DNA of 64,000 nt, from positions 310,001 to 374,000 of the forward strand of contig NZ_CP068083.1 of NCBI RefSeq assembly GCF_016725325.1. Reading direction: 5' to 3'. The notes under the pieces are model-generated. The model was not told where the DNA came from. It was given only the letters and a program-made list of their open reading frames with translations, and searched no databases. This document shows, in pieces, positions 29,961 through 40,380 of the stretch. Position 1 is the stretch's first letter; each line of letters begins with the position of its first letter. Made by a program: the position numbers and the translations under genes. The stretch is from Sphingobacterium spiritivorum. Its GTDB lineage: Bacteria; Bacteroidota; Bacteroidia; Sphingobacteriales; Sphingobacteriaceae.

Positions 29961-30567
29961 ATGTGAGTAGTGCTTTAATATTCTTTTGTAAATAATGAAT
30001 CAGTTCTGTCTCAATGTAATTGGAATACTCTTCTTCCGAATCCATATTCAGTGCTGATTTGAGAAATAAATAGTTCATTTGAAAATTCATAAATGTACCC
30101 ATCAGTGTTGCATGAATATGGATATAACTATTTCCGGGCTGGAAAACCCCTTTATCCACTCCATCCTGAACAACTTCTTCAATTACACGCAGATTGTGGT
30201 ATTTAAGCTCCTGAAATGATTCCGAAAGCAGCAGCTTACGTTTGATCGTCGACTCCACTGCTATTACCTGATATAAACCACGGTTACAGTTCATAGATTT
30301 GACGTACAGCTCAATCATCTTGTCTACTTTTTCCATCGGAGATGAAATATCCTTCAAACTTTCGCCATTCATTTTAAAATTCTCCACGCGTACATTGATC
30401 AGTGTATCCAGCAGCCCCTCTTTTGATCCGAAGTAATAATTGATCATAGCCACATTTACGTTGGCTTCGCTGGCAATATCCCGAACGGAAGTCCCGTCAA
30501 AACCCTTTATCGAAAAAAGATTCTCGGCGACATTCAGTATTTCCAGTTGCTTTTCGTTTATCTCCAT
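29950..30567 (-). CDS. TetR family repressor of the efflux operon
   Basis: A 205-residue regulator with a TetR helix-turn-helix at about residues 10-50 (FSIKGFDGTSVRDIASEANV, then VAMINYYFGSKEGLLDTL). The rest is the variable ligand-binding core. It is the first gene of the operon and overlaps tolC, so it probably represses its own operon until a pump substrate binds (inference from context). A double palindromic operator lies 28 bases upstream of the start codon. The ligand is not known. Confidence 0.93.
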   Translation of the reverse strand: MEINEKQLEILNVAENLFSIKGFDGTSVRDIASEANVNVAMINYYFGSKEGLLDTLINVRVENFKMNGESLKDISSPMEKVDKMIELYVKSMNCNRGLYQVIAVESTIKRKLLLSESFQELKYHNLRVIEEVVQDGVDKGVFQPGNSYIHIHATLMGTFMNFQMNYLFLKSALNMDSEEEYSNYIETELIHYLQKNIKALLTYEN

Positions 30568-30594
30568 GATAAGACATTTATTTTTGACGGGCCA

Positions 30595-30633
30595 AAATTA
30601 AACAAACGTTTAATTTAAACAAATGTTTAAATT
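30595..30633 (-). promoter_or_regulatory. Two overlapping palindromic operators upstream of tetR
   Basis: Operator 1 (30595-30616) has arms AAATTAAAC and GTTTAATTT with a four-base centre; operator 2 (30612-30633) has AATTTAAAC and GTTTAAATT. Each half-site contains TTAAAC/GTTTAA, the centres are 17 bases apart and both arms are perfect. This fits cooperative TetR binding. Confidence 0.8.
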
Positions 30634-30946
30634 ATATTTTTTGCATAGATGACATTGAAATGAAAAATAAGACATCACAGGATTTCGTAAACATCTTTCT
30701 GCCATTTAATTATGATCACATAAATAGTTTGCTATGGAAAATCAGATAGCTTGTCAGCTACAATTTTGCAGGTAGGAAACCAGCACTATATTAAAGGTAA
30801 AGCGGGTAAAGTAGAGCTATCCTGACCACAGGAATAACTTATGTTGCCGTTGAGGGCAGCAACAAACCCTGAATAAAGGTTGAAAAGTATAATTAAAGCA
30901 TTTAATAATAAGCTATGCCGGCATCAGTTGACACCACAGTCCATTA
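30634..30946. other. Gap between the tetR operator and holA, no supported gene
   Basis: About 310 bases. It contains short frames such as VGNQHYIKGKAGKVELS and, in another frame, GITYVAVEGSNKP, which could be remnants of a degraded gene, but neither has a start, length or support. No terminator or promoter is convincing. Confidence 0.35.
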
Positions 30947-31951
30947 TTAATTTAATATATTAAAGATCATCTCTCTCAGAATATCATCCGTACCCGTATT
31001 ACTGCCTACATTCATTCCTTTTGATTTGAGATCTGCTTCTTTCAAATGGTTTATAATATCGAATGCCTTACGACGGTTGTAATTCCGCGCTGCAATCTCA
31101 TATTCTTTTATAAAAAAGGGATGAACCCCCAGTTCCTTGGCAGCAGCAGATTTATCCGGAAGATAATGATACTTTAATACTTTTGTAAAGTAACCGCCCA
31201 TTGCCCCCAATACGACTACTAACGGATTATTCTTGGGGTTAGCAGCAAAATAATCGACAATCTGGTACGCTTTCAGCGCATTGCGCTTCGCCAGAGCCGT
31301 ATTCAGTTCAAACACATTAAAATCTTTGGATATCCCGATATTTCGTTCGATATCTCCTGCTCCTATTTCCGTAGACTTTGGCACATTCAGCATCAGTTTA
31401 TCGAGCTCATTAGATACCTTGGAAAGATCTGTTCCTAAATATTCAGCCATCATTGCTGCAGCCTGCGGATGAATGGACCAGCCATGATCCTTCACATAAG
31501 AAGTAATCCAGCCAGCCACTTTATCTTCATAAAGCTTGTTAGACTCTACAACTTCACCGGTCTTTTCAATAGCCTTATAAAGTTTTTTACGCTTATCAAA
31601 TTTGCCGTATTTATAGTTGAATACCAGCACGGTACTAGGCGTAAGATGCTCCACATAGTTTAGCAAGAGCTCCTCCCCCTGCTTCCACTTCAGATCCTGA
31701 GCTTCTTTGATCAGGATAACCTGATGATCACTCAACATCGGATAACGCTTTGCCGCATTCACTATAGTGATAAAGTCCGTGTCTTTGCCGTACAGGATCG
31801 TCTGATCAAATCCTTTCTGTGCATCATCCAGCACCGAACTTTCAATAGTATCGCTGATCAGATCAATAAAGTAAGGTTCCTCCCCGTGTAAAAGATAAAC
31901 GGGTTTGAGTTTTTTATTTTTGATATCCGAAAGAATAGGACTAACATTCAT
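30947..31951 (-). CDS. holA: DNA polymerase III delta subunit
   Basis: Clamp-loader subunit that opens the sliding clamp during replication, about 334 residues. The N-terminal region (PVYLLHGEEPYFIDLISD) is typical of HolA, followed by the ATPase-like fold without active ATP binding and a helical C-terminal collar domain (AAAKELGVHPFFIKEYEIAARNYNRRKAF). The start is placed at the ATG at 31951; an upstream TTG in frame adds only three residues. Full family length, and it faces the HSDR_N gene, so each has its own promoter. Confidence 0.93.
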   Translation of the reverse strand: MNVSPILSDIKNKKLKPVYLLHGEEPYFIDLISDTIESSVLDDAQKGFDQTILYGKDTDFITIVNAAKRYPMLSDHQVILIKEAQDLKWKQGEELLLNYVEHLTPSTVLVFNYKYGKFDKRKKLYKAIEKTGEVVESNKLYEDKVAGWITSYVKDHGWSIHPQAAAMMAEYLGTDLSKVSNELDKLMLNVPKSTEIGAGDIERNIGISKDFNVFELNTALAKRNALKAYQIVDYFAANPKNNPLVVVLGAMGGYFTKVLKYHYLPDKSAAAKELGVHPFFIKEYEIAARNYNRRKAFDIINHLKEADLKSKGMNVGSNTGTDDILREMIFNILN

Positions 31952-32036
31952 ACCCAACAAAAATACAAATTAATTCCCCTTCCCTTTGTTATAACTTTTA
32001 AGAATTTGAAGGATTTACGATTTACAACAGATTTCG

Positions 32037-32044
32037 TATCTTTG
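32037..32044 (+). promoter_or_regulatory. TAnnTTTG box right before the HSDR_N gene
   Basis: TATCTTTG ends three bases before the ATG at 32048. With usual spacing the RNA would begin at the start codon, giving a leaderless transcript. Confidence 0.6.
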
Positions 32045-32047
32045 CAC

Positions 32048-32506
32048 ATGTTTACACCCATTCCCTTAAATTTACCACCTTTTTCTGCTAAACTATCGAG
32101 GGAAAACGACATCATATTCATTTATGACGAGTTACGTAAAAAAAAGCTGGTACTGACACCGGAAGAATGGGTAAGACAACATTGGATCAATTATTTACAT
32201 CAGGAAAAGAAATATCCAAAATCCTTGATGAAAACGGAAGGAGGACTTAAATTGAATACCCTCCAGAAGAGAAGTGATTTGCTTATTTACAACAATAAAG
32301 GAGAAAAGATATTACTGGCTGAATTCAAAGCTCCTCATGTAAAGATTACACAATCTGTGTTCGAGCAGATTGCAAATTACAATACCGTACATCAAATCCC
32401 GTTATTGTTAGTAAGTAATGGATTGGATCATTTCTATTGTAAAATTAGTTTTGAGACAAAATCTTACGAATTTTTAAAGGATTTGCCGGACTATTTCGTC
32501 ATCTGA
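32048..32506 (+). CDS. Stand-alone HSDR_N domain protein (type I restriction-like nuclease fold)
   Basis: A 152-residue protein made only of the domain found at the N-terminus of type I restriction subunit R (HSDR_N). The nuclease-like motif is visible: SDLLIY, then LLAEFKAP (Asp and Glu-X-Lys of the PD-(D/E)XK type). The motor and specificity subunits are absent, and holA and clpP are the neighbours, so this is not a restriction system. The start at 32048 is chosen because the upstream in-frame codons (from 32006) have no conserved residues and a promoter box lies between. Role unknown. Confidence 0.85.
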   Translation: MFTPIPLNLPPFSAKLSRENDIIFIYDELRKKKLVLTPEEWVRQHWINYLHQEKKYPKSLMKTEGGLKLNTLQKRSDLLIYNNKGEKILLAEFKAPHVKITQSVFEQIANYNTVHQIPLLLVSNGLDHFYCKISFETKSYEFLKDLPDYFVI

Positions 32507-32601
32507 CTTAATTGTTGGCTGGATGTAAAACATAAGGTGCAACATATACAACTTTTAAAATATAGTTTTATATTCGTCTTAATAAAAGGAAAATTAATAT
32601 T

Positions 32602-33300
32602 ATGAACATAGATAAAAACGAATTCAGAAAATATGCTATCAAGCATCACCGTATCGGAAGCCAACATGTGGACAGCTTCATTTCACGTGTTCAACAAAAT
32701 ATGCCCACTAACCTGACTCCCTACATTGTAGAAGAACGTCAGCTAAATGTGGCACAAATGGACGTATTCTCCAGATTAATGATGGACCGCATCATCTTTT
32801 TGGGAGATGCTGTTACCGATCAGGTTGCTAATATTATTCAGGCACAATTATTATTTCTTCAGTCTACGGATGCGCAACGTGATATACAGATCTATATCAA
32901 TTCACCGGGAGGTAGTGTATATGCCGGATTAGGAATATATGATACAATGCAATATATCTCTCCGGACGTAGCTACAATATGTACTGGTATGGCCGCTTCA
33001 ATGGGAGCTGTATTATTAGTAGCCGGAGCCAAAGGTAAGCGCGCAGCGTTGAAACATTCACGTGTCATGATCCACCAGCCATCAGGCGGTGCTCAGGGCG
33101 TTGCTGCAGATATGGAAATCAATCTTCGTGAGATGCTTAAGCTGAAAGAAGAGCTTTATACTATCATTGCAGAGCATTCAGGTCAGTCGTACGAATGGGT
33201 AGAAAAATCTTCTGACCGTGACTACTGGATGAGAGCTGCAGAAGCAAAAGAATTTGGAATGGTAGACGAAGTATTGTCTTCCAAAAAAGAAATCAAATAG
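32602..33300 (+). CDS. clpP: ATP-dependent Clp protease proteolytic subunit
   Basis: A 232-residue serine protease that forms the barrel of the Clp complex and degrades unfolded or tagged proteins. Catalytic Ser133 in GMAASMGA and His158 in MIHQPSGG are visible, with a probable Asp further on in SDRDYWM. The N-terminus is about 35 residues longer than E. coli ClpP and lysine- and histidine-rich, a variation I have not placed in a known processing pattern. Four bases separate it from clpX, so they are one operon. Confidence 0.97.
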   Translation: MNIDKNEFRKYAIKHHRIGSQHVDSFISRVQQNMPTNLTPYIVEERQLNVAQMDVFSRLMMDRIIFLGDAVTDQVANIIQAQLLFLQSTDAQRDIQIYINSPGGSVYAGLGIYDTMQYISPDVATICTGMAASMGAVLLVAGAKGKRAALKHSRVMIHQPSGGAQGVAADMEINLREMLKLKEELYTIIAEHSGQSYEWVEKSSDRDYWMRAAEAKEFGMVDEVLSSKKEIK

Positions 33301-33304
33301 ATAA

Positions 33305-34555
33305 ATGAGCAAAAATAACACAAAAGATATTCGCTGTTCGTTTTGTGGCATCAGTAAAAATGATGCCCAAATGCTGATTGCCGGAGACGGCGCTCACATC
33401 TGTGACCGCTGTGTCATGCAGGCCAATGAAATATTGGCTGAAGAGCTGAAGCAACGCAAGAGCAAATCTTTACAGACTGCTTTAAAACTAATCCGCCCGC
33501 TGGAAATCAAACAGCATCTTGATCAATACGTTATTGGTCAGGATGATGCTAAAAAAGTGATTTCGGTTGCGGTATACAATCATTATAAACGTCTGAATCA
33601 AAAAATAGATAAAGACGATATTGAGATTGAAAAGTCAAACCTGATCATCGTAGGGGAAACAGGAACCGGAAAAACACTATTGGCAAAGACAGTAGCTAAA
33701 ATTTTGAATGTACCGTTCAGCATCGTAGATGCTACAGTACTGACAGAAGCTGGCTATGTGGGTGAAGATGTGGAAAGTATACTGACGCGTTTATTACAGG
33801 CAGCAGACTATGACGTAGCTGCCGCCGAACGTGGTATTATTTATATCGATGAAATCGATAAGATAGCACGTAAAAGCGATAATCCGTCCATCACAAGGGA
33901 TGTATCCGGTGAAGGTGTACAGCAGGCGCTGTTAAAAATATTAGAAGGAACAGTGGTCAATGTACCGCCTCAGGGAGGACGTAAACACCCGGATCAGAAA
34001 ATGATTGCTGTCAATACCAGTAATATCCTGTTTATTTGCGGGGGAGCTTTTGACGGTATTCAGAAAAAGATCGCAAACCGCCTGAGAACACAGACAGTAG
34101 GTTACAAAATGAGAGAAGACGAACAGGAGATTGACTTAAACAATCTGTATAAGTACATCACTCCTCAGGATCTGAAAAACTTTGGTTTGATTCCTGAACT
34201 GATCGGCCGTCTTCCTGTATTGACCTATTTAAATCCGTTGGACAAGGAAACGTTGTTAAGCATCCTGACGGAACCAAAAAATGCATTGATCAAACAGTAT
34301 AAAAAACTGTTTAACTATGAAGGTATCGAGTTAGAGTTCGATAAAAATGTCTATCAGTTTATCGTGGACAAAGCAGATGAATTCAAATTAGGAGCCAGAG
34401 GATTAAGGGCCATATGCGAAGCAATTATGCTGGATGCGATGTTCGAAATTCCGACTTCAAGAGAAGACATTACCGACAATACATTGCACATTACGCTAGA
34501 CTACGCCAAACAAAAATTTGAAAAGTCAGACATCAAAAAACTGCATGTCGCGTAA
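33305..34555 (+). CDS. clpX: Clp protease ATP-binding subunit ClpX
   Basis: AAA+ unfoldase that feeds proteins to ClpP, 416 residues. It has a C4 zinc finger at the N-terminus (Cys11, Cys14, Cys33, Cys36), Walker A GETGTGKT (117-124), Walker [11 protein letters not shown] (about 180), a pore-loop GYVG in EAGYVGEDV, and sensor regions at LIGRLPVL and GARGLRAI. Complete and of normal length, following clpP by four bases. Confidence 0.97.
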   Translation: MSKNNTKDIRCSFCGISKNDAQMLIAGDGAHICDRCVMQANEILAEELKQRKSKSLQTALKLIRPLEIKQHLDQYVIGQDDAKKVISVAVYNHYKRLNQKIDKDDIEIEKSNLIIVGETGTGKTLLAKTVAKILNVPFSIVDATVLTEAGYVGEDVESILTRLLQAADYDVAAAERGIIYIDEIDKIARKSDNPSITRDVSGEGVQQALLKILEGTVVNVPPQGGRKHPDQKMIAVNTSNILFICGGAFDGIQKKIANRLRTQTVGYKMREDEQEIDLNNLYKYITPQDLKNFGLIPELIGRLPVLTYLNPLDKETLLSILTEPKNALIKQYKKLFNYEGIELEFDKNVYQFIVDKADEFKLGARGLRAICEAIMLDAMFEIPTSREDITDNTLHITLDYAKQKFEKSDIKKLHVA

Positions 34556-34564
34556 CTAAAAGAT

Positions 34565-34596
34565 ATAAGGCTCTCCATTGAGGAGAGCCTTGTTTA
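34565..34596 (+). terminator. Terminator after clpPX
   Basis: AAGGCTCTCC and GGAGAGCCTT around ATTGA, with TTGTTT after it. Confidence 0.85.
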
Positions 34597-34890
34597 TATT
34601 CGGTTCCAATCCGCTTATTACACAATACTGACAACAGTAGATCAGCGCAATGCCGGCCTACATTGGTCATAGCCCAACAGTTTCTTATCTGCTATAACTA
34701 TTGCTCATGAATACAATCCGACACAGATGTATTCCGGGCAGATGCAGTCGCACACAAAAGTTCTTTTACAGCACTTTAACAGAAAGTTAAACGGATATGC
34801 TTATACTTGCTGATCGTTCTTCTCCAATCGGCAGGATAGCGTGTATCCGGTTTTCAGATATATAAAATAACACCTATTAATAAAATTGTT
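34597..34890. other. Gap between clpX and the AMP nucleosidase gene
   Basis: No ORF of supported length. It ends in a weak TATACTTG motif (about 34801-34808) that could be a promoter for the next gene. Otherwise nothing recognised. Confidence 0.4.
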
Positions 34891-35706
34891 ATGAGCAAAA
34901 ACAAAGAAGAAAACAGCCCGGTAAAAGCCGGACTTAAATCAAAAGAAGATATCGTACACAACTGGCTTCCTCGTTATACAGGAAGACCTCTTGATGAATT
35001 TGGAGAGTATATTTTGTTAACCAATTTTTCAAAATATCTGCATATTTTTTCCGAAATGCATGATAATGCACCAATCTACGGCACAGATAAACCGATGCAA
35101 TCGGTGACTGCAGCCGGTATAACGATCATCAATTTCGGAATGGGCAGCCCCATGGCAGCAACAATAATGGATCTGTTGTCAGCCATTGCACCAAAGGCCG
35201 TATTATTCCTTGGAAAAGCAGGAGGCTTGAAAAAGAAGAATAAGATCGGTGACCTTGTACTCCCTATTGCCGCAATACGGGGCGAAGGAACATCAAACGA
35301 TTACTTTCCGCCTGAAGTACCCGCTCTGCCGGCATTTGCTTTACAGAAGGCAATATCCACCACGATACGGGATCATTCACGTGACTACTGGACTGGGACA
35401 GTATATACCACCAACAGACGTGTATGGGAACATGAAAAATCGTTTAAGAAATACCTCAAATCTATACGCGCAATGTGTGTAGATATGGAGACTGCAACTA
35501 TATTTAGCGTAGGCTTTGCCAATAAAATCCCTACAGGAGCATTATTGTTGGTATCTGATCAACCGATGATCCCTGAAGGGGTAAAAACGGAAGAAAGCGA
35601 CGTATCTGTAACTGCTAATTATGTACAAACGCATCTTCTGATCGGGATTGATTCTCTGAAACAGCTGATCAATAATGGTTTAACAGTGAAACACCTGCAG
35701 TTCTAA
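34891..35706 (+). CDS. amn: AMP nucleosidase (short form)
   Basis: A 271-residue nucleoside phosphorylase-fold enzyme. The short AMP nucleosidase of Bacteroidota hydrolyses AMP to adenine and ribose 5-phosphate, controlling purine levels. The visible core is FLGKAGGLKKKNKIGDLVLP followed by IRGEGTSNDYFPPEVPALP, and VDMETATIFSVGFANKIP carries the family's ME(T)AT-like nucleoside-site motif. Assignment rests on this resemblance. The 46-base gap to the next gene contains that gene's own promoter box. Confidence 0.85.
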   Translation: MSKNKEENSPVKAGLKSKEDIVHNWLPRYTGRPLDEFGEYILLTNFSKYLHIFSEMHDNAPIYGTDKPMQSVTAAGITIINFGMGSPMAATIMDLLSAIAPKAVLFLGKAGGLKKKNKIGDLVLPIAAIRGEGTSNDYFPPEVPALPAFALQKAISTTIRDHSRDYWTGTVYTTNRRVWEHEKSFKKYLKSIRAMCVDMETATIFSVGFANKIPTGALLLVSDQPMIPEGVKTEESDVSVTANYVQTHLLIGIDSLKQLINNGLTVKHLQF

Positions 35707-35725
35707 TCCCCTCAACGGAAAAGAC

Positions 35726-35733
35726 TACCTTTG
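35726..35733 (+). promoter_or_regulatory. Promoter -7 box of the CBS-like gene
   Basis: TACCTTTG fits TAnnTTTG and lies 19 bases before the ATG at 35753. Confidence 0.6.
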
Positions 35734-35752
35734 CATAAACAAATAAAACAGT

Positions 35753-37117
35753 ATGTGGTATAACAATATTTTGGAAACAATAGGAAATACACCTCTTGTT
35801 AAACTGAATAAAGTCACTAAGCACCTCAAGGGTACAATCCTGGCTAAAATAGAGACAACAAATCCAGGCAACTCTATCAAAGATCGCATGGCAATCAAAA
35901 TGATAGAGGATGCCGAAAAAGCAGGATTACTAAAACCGGGCGGCACCATCATCGAAGGAACATCCGGAAATACCGGAATGGGCTTGGCTATGGCGGCTGT
36001 CGTAAAAGGATACCGTTGTATCTTTACCACTACGGATAAACAGTCCAAAGAGAAAATTGATGCACTTCGTGCATTCGGCGCTGAAGTAATTGTATGCCCT
36101 ACTAACGTTGAACCTGAAGATTCCCGCTCCTACTATTCTGTTTCGAGCAGATTGCAAAAGGAAGTACCCAATGCATGGAAGGCTAATCAATACGACAACC
36201 CCTCCAATGCACAGGCTCATTATGAGACCACAGGACCTGAGATATGGGAACAAACGGAAGGAAAGATCACGCATCTGATCGTCGGAGTAGGAACCGGTGG
36301 AACTATATCGGGAACAGCCCGATATCTCCGGGAGAAAAATCCGGATCTGAAAGTTTGGGGTATCGATACCTACGGATCTGTTTTTAAGAAATACAAGGAA
36401 ACAGGAATATTCGATAAAAACGAGATATACCCTTATATCACGGAAGGTATAGGTGAAGATTTTCTTCCTGAAAATGTGGACTTCAGCGTCATCGATCTGT
36501 TTGAAAAAGTAACAGACAAAGATGCTGCACTTCAGACCAGAGATCTGGCCCGAAAAGAAGGCATATTTGCCGGGAACTCGGCAGGAGCTGCTGTTGCAGG
36601 ACTCCTGCAGCTGGGAGCATCTCTAAAGGATGAAGATGTAGTTGTGGTTATCTTCCATGATCACGGGTCCCGTTATATGGGTAAGATGTACAATGAAGAC
36701 TGGTTACGTGAACGCGGGTTTCTGAAAGATGAAAAATTAACGGCTCTGACTATTCTGAAAAAACGGGAAACACAGGACATTGTAACAGCAGATGTTGACC
36801 AGACAGTGATTGAAACATTCAACACCATGAAAACATTGAATATTTCCCAGATACCTGTTACACAGCAGGGAATGGTTGTCGGAAAGATAACAGAGTCTGA
36901 TATTTTGTCGGCACTTCTGGAAAATCCATCCACCAAATCCGCAAAAGTGCAAAGCATCAGTACAAAGCCTTTTCCATTTGTAGATCTTAATGCCTCTATA
37001 GACAAAATTTCGGCCTTGATCAATAAGGATTCTCAGGCAGTATTAGTGGAGGATGAATACGGAAGAATCAATATCATTACGCAATATGATATTATCAATG
37101 CTATATCTGAGGGATAA
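35753..37117 (+). CDS. Cystathionine beta-synthase-like PLP enzyme with CBS domains
   Basis: A 454-residue enzyme with an N-terminal cysteine-synthase/cystathionine-beta-synthase domain (residues 1-320) and a C-terminal pair of CBS domains (about 340-450). PLP lysine is Lys43 in NSIKDRMA; the phosphate-binding loop SGNTG is at 71-75; GVGTGGTISG is also clear. It either makes cystathionine from serine and homocysteine or cysteine from O-acetylserine; the fused CBS domains favour the first reading but do not prove it. A strong terminator follows. Confidence 0.9.
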   Translation: MWYNNILETIGNTPLVKLNKVTKHLKGTILAKIETTNPGNSIKDRMAIKMIEDAEKAGLLKPGGTIIEGTSGNTGMGLAMAAVVKGYRCIFTTTDKQSKEKIDALRAFGAEVIVCPTNVEPEDSRSYYSVSSRLQKEVPNAWKANQYDNPSNAQAHYETTGPEIWEQTEGKITHLIVGVGTGGTISGTARYLREKNPDLKVWGIDTYGSVFKKYKETGIFDKNEIYPYITEGIGEDFLPENVDFSVIDLFEKVTDKDAALQTRDLARKEGIFAGNSAGAAVAGLLQLGASLKDEDVVVVIFHDHGSRYMGKMYNEDWLRERGFLKDEKLTALTILKKRETQDIVTADVDQTVIETFNTMKTLNISQIPVTQQGMVVGKITESDILSALLENPSTKSAKVQSISTKPFPFVDLNASIDKISALINKDSQAVLVEDEYGRINIITQYDIINAISEG

Positions 37118-37137
37118 TCAGTATATCTTTTATCAAC

Positions 37138-37173
37138 AAGAAGGGGTATCTGAAATCAGATACCCCTTGTCTT
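37138..37173. terminator. Bidirectional terminator between converging genes
   Basis: AAGGGGTATCTGA and TCAGATACCCCTT pair perfectly around AA; CAAG/CTTG flanks lengthen it partly. Confidence 0.88.
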
Positions 37174-37177
37174 TATA

Positions 37178-37480
37178 TTATTTTTTCTCAGCTTCCTTTT
37201 CAAGGATAATGTAGACATCTTCATTATCTTTTTTCATTTGATAGCGTTCCCGTGCTATACGTTGAATCTCACTGGGATTATTCTGTACATCCTTAATAGT
37301 CTGCTGAATACCAGCTATCTCCTTCTCATAGTATGCCTTTTCTTTTTCCAGATTAGACTTTTCTTTCTGATAACTGTATTGCGTACTGAAATCATTTCGG
37401 TCAAAGAATAACATCCATACCACAAAAGCTACACCTGCAAGCAGGTATTTATTTCGGATAACGTACAAAAATCTTTCCAT
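37178..37480 (-). CDS. Septum formation initiator family protein (DivIC/FtsB-like)
   Basis: About 100 residues: a short N-terminal cytosolic part, one membrane helix (about residues 11-26, KYLLAGVAFVVWMLFF), then a coiled coil (YSYQKEKSNLEKEKAYYEKEIAG), and a C-terminal segment (IQRIARERYQMKKDNEDVYII) typical of the family. It works at the division site with FtsL/DivIB-like proteins. The start at 37480 is preferred because it removes five residues (MYFWH) that come before the family start MERF. It lies downstream of eno on the same strand, with a terminator between. Confidence 0.85.
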   Translation of the reverse strand: MERFLYVIRNKYLLAGVAFVVWMLFFDRNDFSTQYSYQKEKSNLEKEKAYYEKEIAGIQQTIKDVQNNPSEIQRIARERYQMKKDNEDVYIILEKEAEKK

Positions 37481-37551
37481 ATGCCAAAAGTACAAACTAT
37501 TACCTATTAATTTCTAACAAGCTAAAATTAAAGTAATTTTCTGAAAATAAA

Positions 37552-37577
37552 AAAGAGACTATCGAAATAGTCTCTTT
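37552..37577 (-). terminator. Terminator after eno
   Basis: In minus-strand RNA, AAAGAGACTAT, UUCG tetraloop, ATAGTCTCTTT, followed by T's. Stable UUCG-capped hairpin. Confidence 0.92.
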
Positions 37578-37601
37578 CTATATTAACATTGCTGTTAATG
37601 T

Positions 37602-39052
<1,451 letters not shown>

Positions 39053-39055
39053 AAA

Positions 39056-39080
39056 AGCAAGACAGGAGGGCTGTCTTGCT
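39056..39080 (-). terminator. Second terminator downstream of carA
   Basis: AGCAAGACA and TGTCTTGCT around GGAGGGC, followed on the minus strand by a long T run. About 90 bases after the first one, so it may end a separate short RNA. Confidence 0.8.
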
Positions 39081-39169
39081 AAACATTGATTACCATTCAA
39101 ATCATAAACCTAAATATGATTGTATACTCCTAACGGGACAAACCTGCTTTACGCTACAGCAGAATAATA

Positions 39170-39204
39170 AAAAAGGGTCGAATATTTTCTATTCAACCCT
39201 TTCT
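39170..39204 (-). terminator. Terminator directly after carA
   Basis: In minus-strand RNA GAAAGGGTTGAATA and TATTCGACCCTTT pair with one G-U, followed by TTTTTT. Confidence 0.85.
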
Positions 39205-39221
39205 AACTGTTATACAGCGTT

Positions 39222-40322
39222 TTATTTTTTGATCAAAGCGACGAAATCATCGAATAAATATCTCGAATCGTGCGGACCCGGAGATGATTCAGGATGGTAC
39301 TGCACCGAAAATGCTTTCTTACCTTTGACACGGATACCTTCTATGGAACCATCATTCAGGTTGACATGTGTAATCTCGACCTTTTCTGATTTTTCAATAT
39401 CTTCTGCTACCACACCAAAACCATGGTTTTGGGAAGTAATCTCACATCTGTTTGCAATAATATTTTTGACAGGGTGATTAATACCTCTGTGGCCATTGTG
39501 CATTTTGCTGGTACGGATACCATTCGCTAAAGCTAATATCTGATGTCCTAAACAAATTCCGAACATTGGTTTTTCAGCAGCAATAATCTCTTTAACGGTA
39601 TCAATCGCATAAGGCATTGCAGACGGATCGCCAGGGCCATTAGAGATAAAGTAACCATCAGCTCCCCATGCTTCCATTTCTGCAAATGTTGTCTTTGCCG
39701 GAAAAACTTTTGCATACACCTGACGTGCGTCAAAGTTTCTCAAAATATTACGTTTTATACCCAGATCCAGAACAGCGATGCGTGTCGAAGCATCTTCATC
39801 CCCATAAAAATAAGGTTCTTTGGTCGAAACCTTTGAAGACAACTCCAGTCCATCCATCGAAGGAACCTGTGCCAGTTGTGCTTTCAAAGACTCTACATCC
39901 AGATTTTCGGAAGATATAATCGCATTCATTGCACCTTTACTGCGAATATGACGGACTAATGAACGGGTATCGATATCTGAAATACCAACAAGATTCTCCT
40001 CTTCAAAGTAGTTTTGAATAGAAGTATCAGCCATCTTGCGGCTATAGTTGATATTATAGTTCTTACACACCAATCCTGCGATTTGGATTTGATTAGATTC
40101 AGATTCTTCATTGGCAATACCGTAATTCCCGATATGAGCATTGGTCGTTACCATAATCTGTCCAAAATAAGAAGGATCGGTAAAAATTTCCTGATAACCA
40201 GTAGTGCCGGTATTGAAACAGATCTCTCCTGTAGTTGTTCCAATTTTCCCAGCAGCTTTACCATGATACACGGTACCGTCTTCTAAAACTAAAATTGCAG
40301 GCAATTTGCTGTAGTTGGTCAT
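39222..40322 (-). CDS. carA: Carbamoyl phosphate synthase small subunit
   Basis: Glutaminase subunit of carbamoyl phosphate synthase, which supplies carbamoyl phosphate to pyrimidine and arginine synthesis; 366 residues. The N-terminal CPSase domain (LVLEDGTVYHGKAAG, TTGEICFNTGTTGYQEI) is followed by a class I glutamine amidotransferase with the nucleophile Cys in GICLGHQ (about residue 257) and His/Glu in QYHPESSPGPHDSRY. The large subunit is not in the window. A probable attenuated leader lies upstream. Confidence 0.97.
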   Translation of the reverse strand: MTNYSKLPAILVLEDGTVYHGKAAGKIGTTTGEICFNTGTTGYQEIFTDPSYFGQIMVTTNAHIGNYGIANEESESNQIQIAGLVCKNYNINYSRKMADTSIQNYFEEENLVGISDIDTRSLVRHIRSKGAMNAIISSENLDVESLKAQLAQVPSMDGLELSSKVSTKEPYFYGDEDASTRIAVLDLGIKRNILRNFDARQVYAKVFPAKTTFAEMEAWGADGYFISNGPGDPSAMPYAIDTVKEIIAAEKPMFGICLGHQILALANGIRTSKMHNGHRGINHPVKNIIANRCEITSQNHGFGVVAEDIEKSEKVEITHVNLNDGSIEGIRVKGKKAFSVQYHPESSPGPHDSRYLFDDFVALIKK

Positions 40323-40380
40323 TATTAACGTTTATTATTTTATGTTTAAGCTTCTCGTTCTTCTCATCATTCAAGGGCAC

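Noticed and set aside
30634..30946. Possible degraded gene between the efflux operator and holA
   Set aside because: Two short runs in different frames look protein-like, but both have stops within about 20 codons and no recognisable family. Kept only as an unexplained gap.
32048..34555. Restriction-modification or phage-defence cluster around the HSDR_N gene
   Set aside because: No methyltransferase, specificity subunit or helicase is adjacent; clpP and clpX are housekeeping genes.
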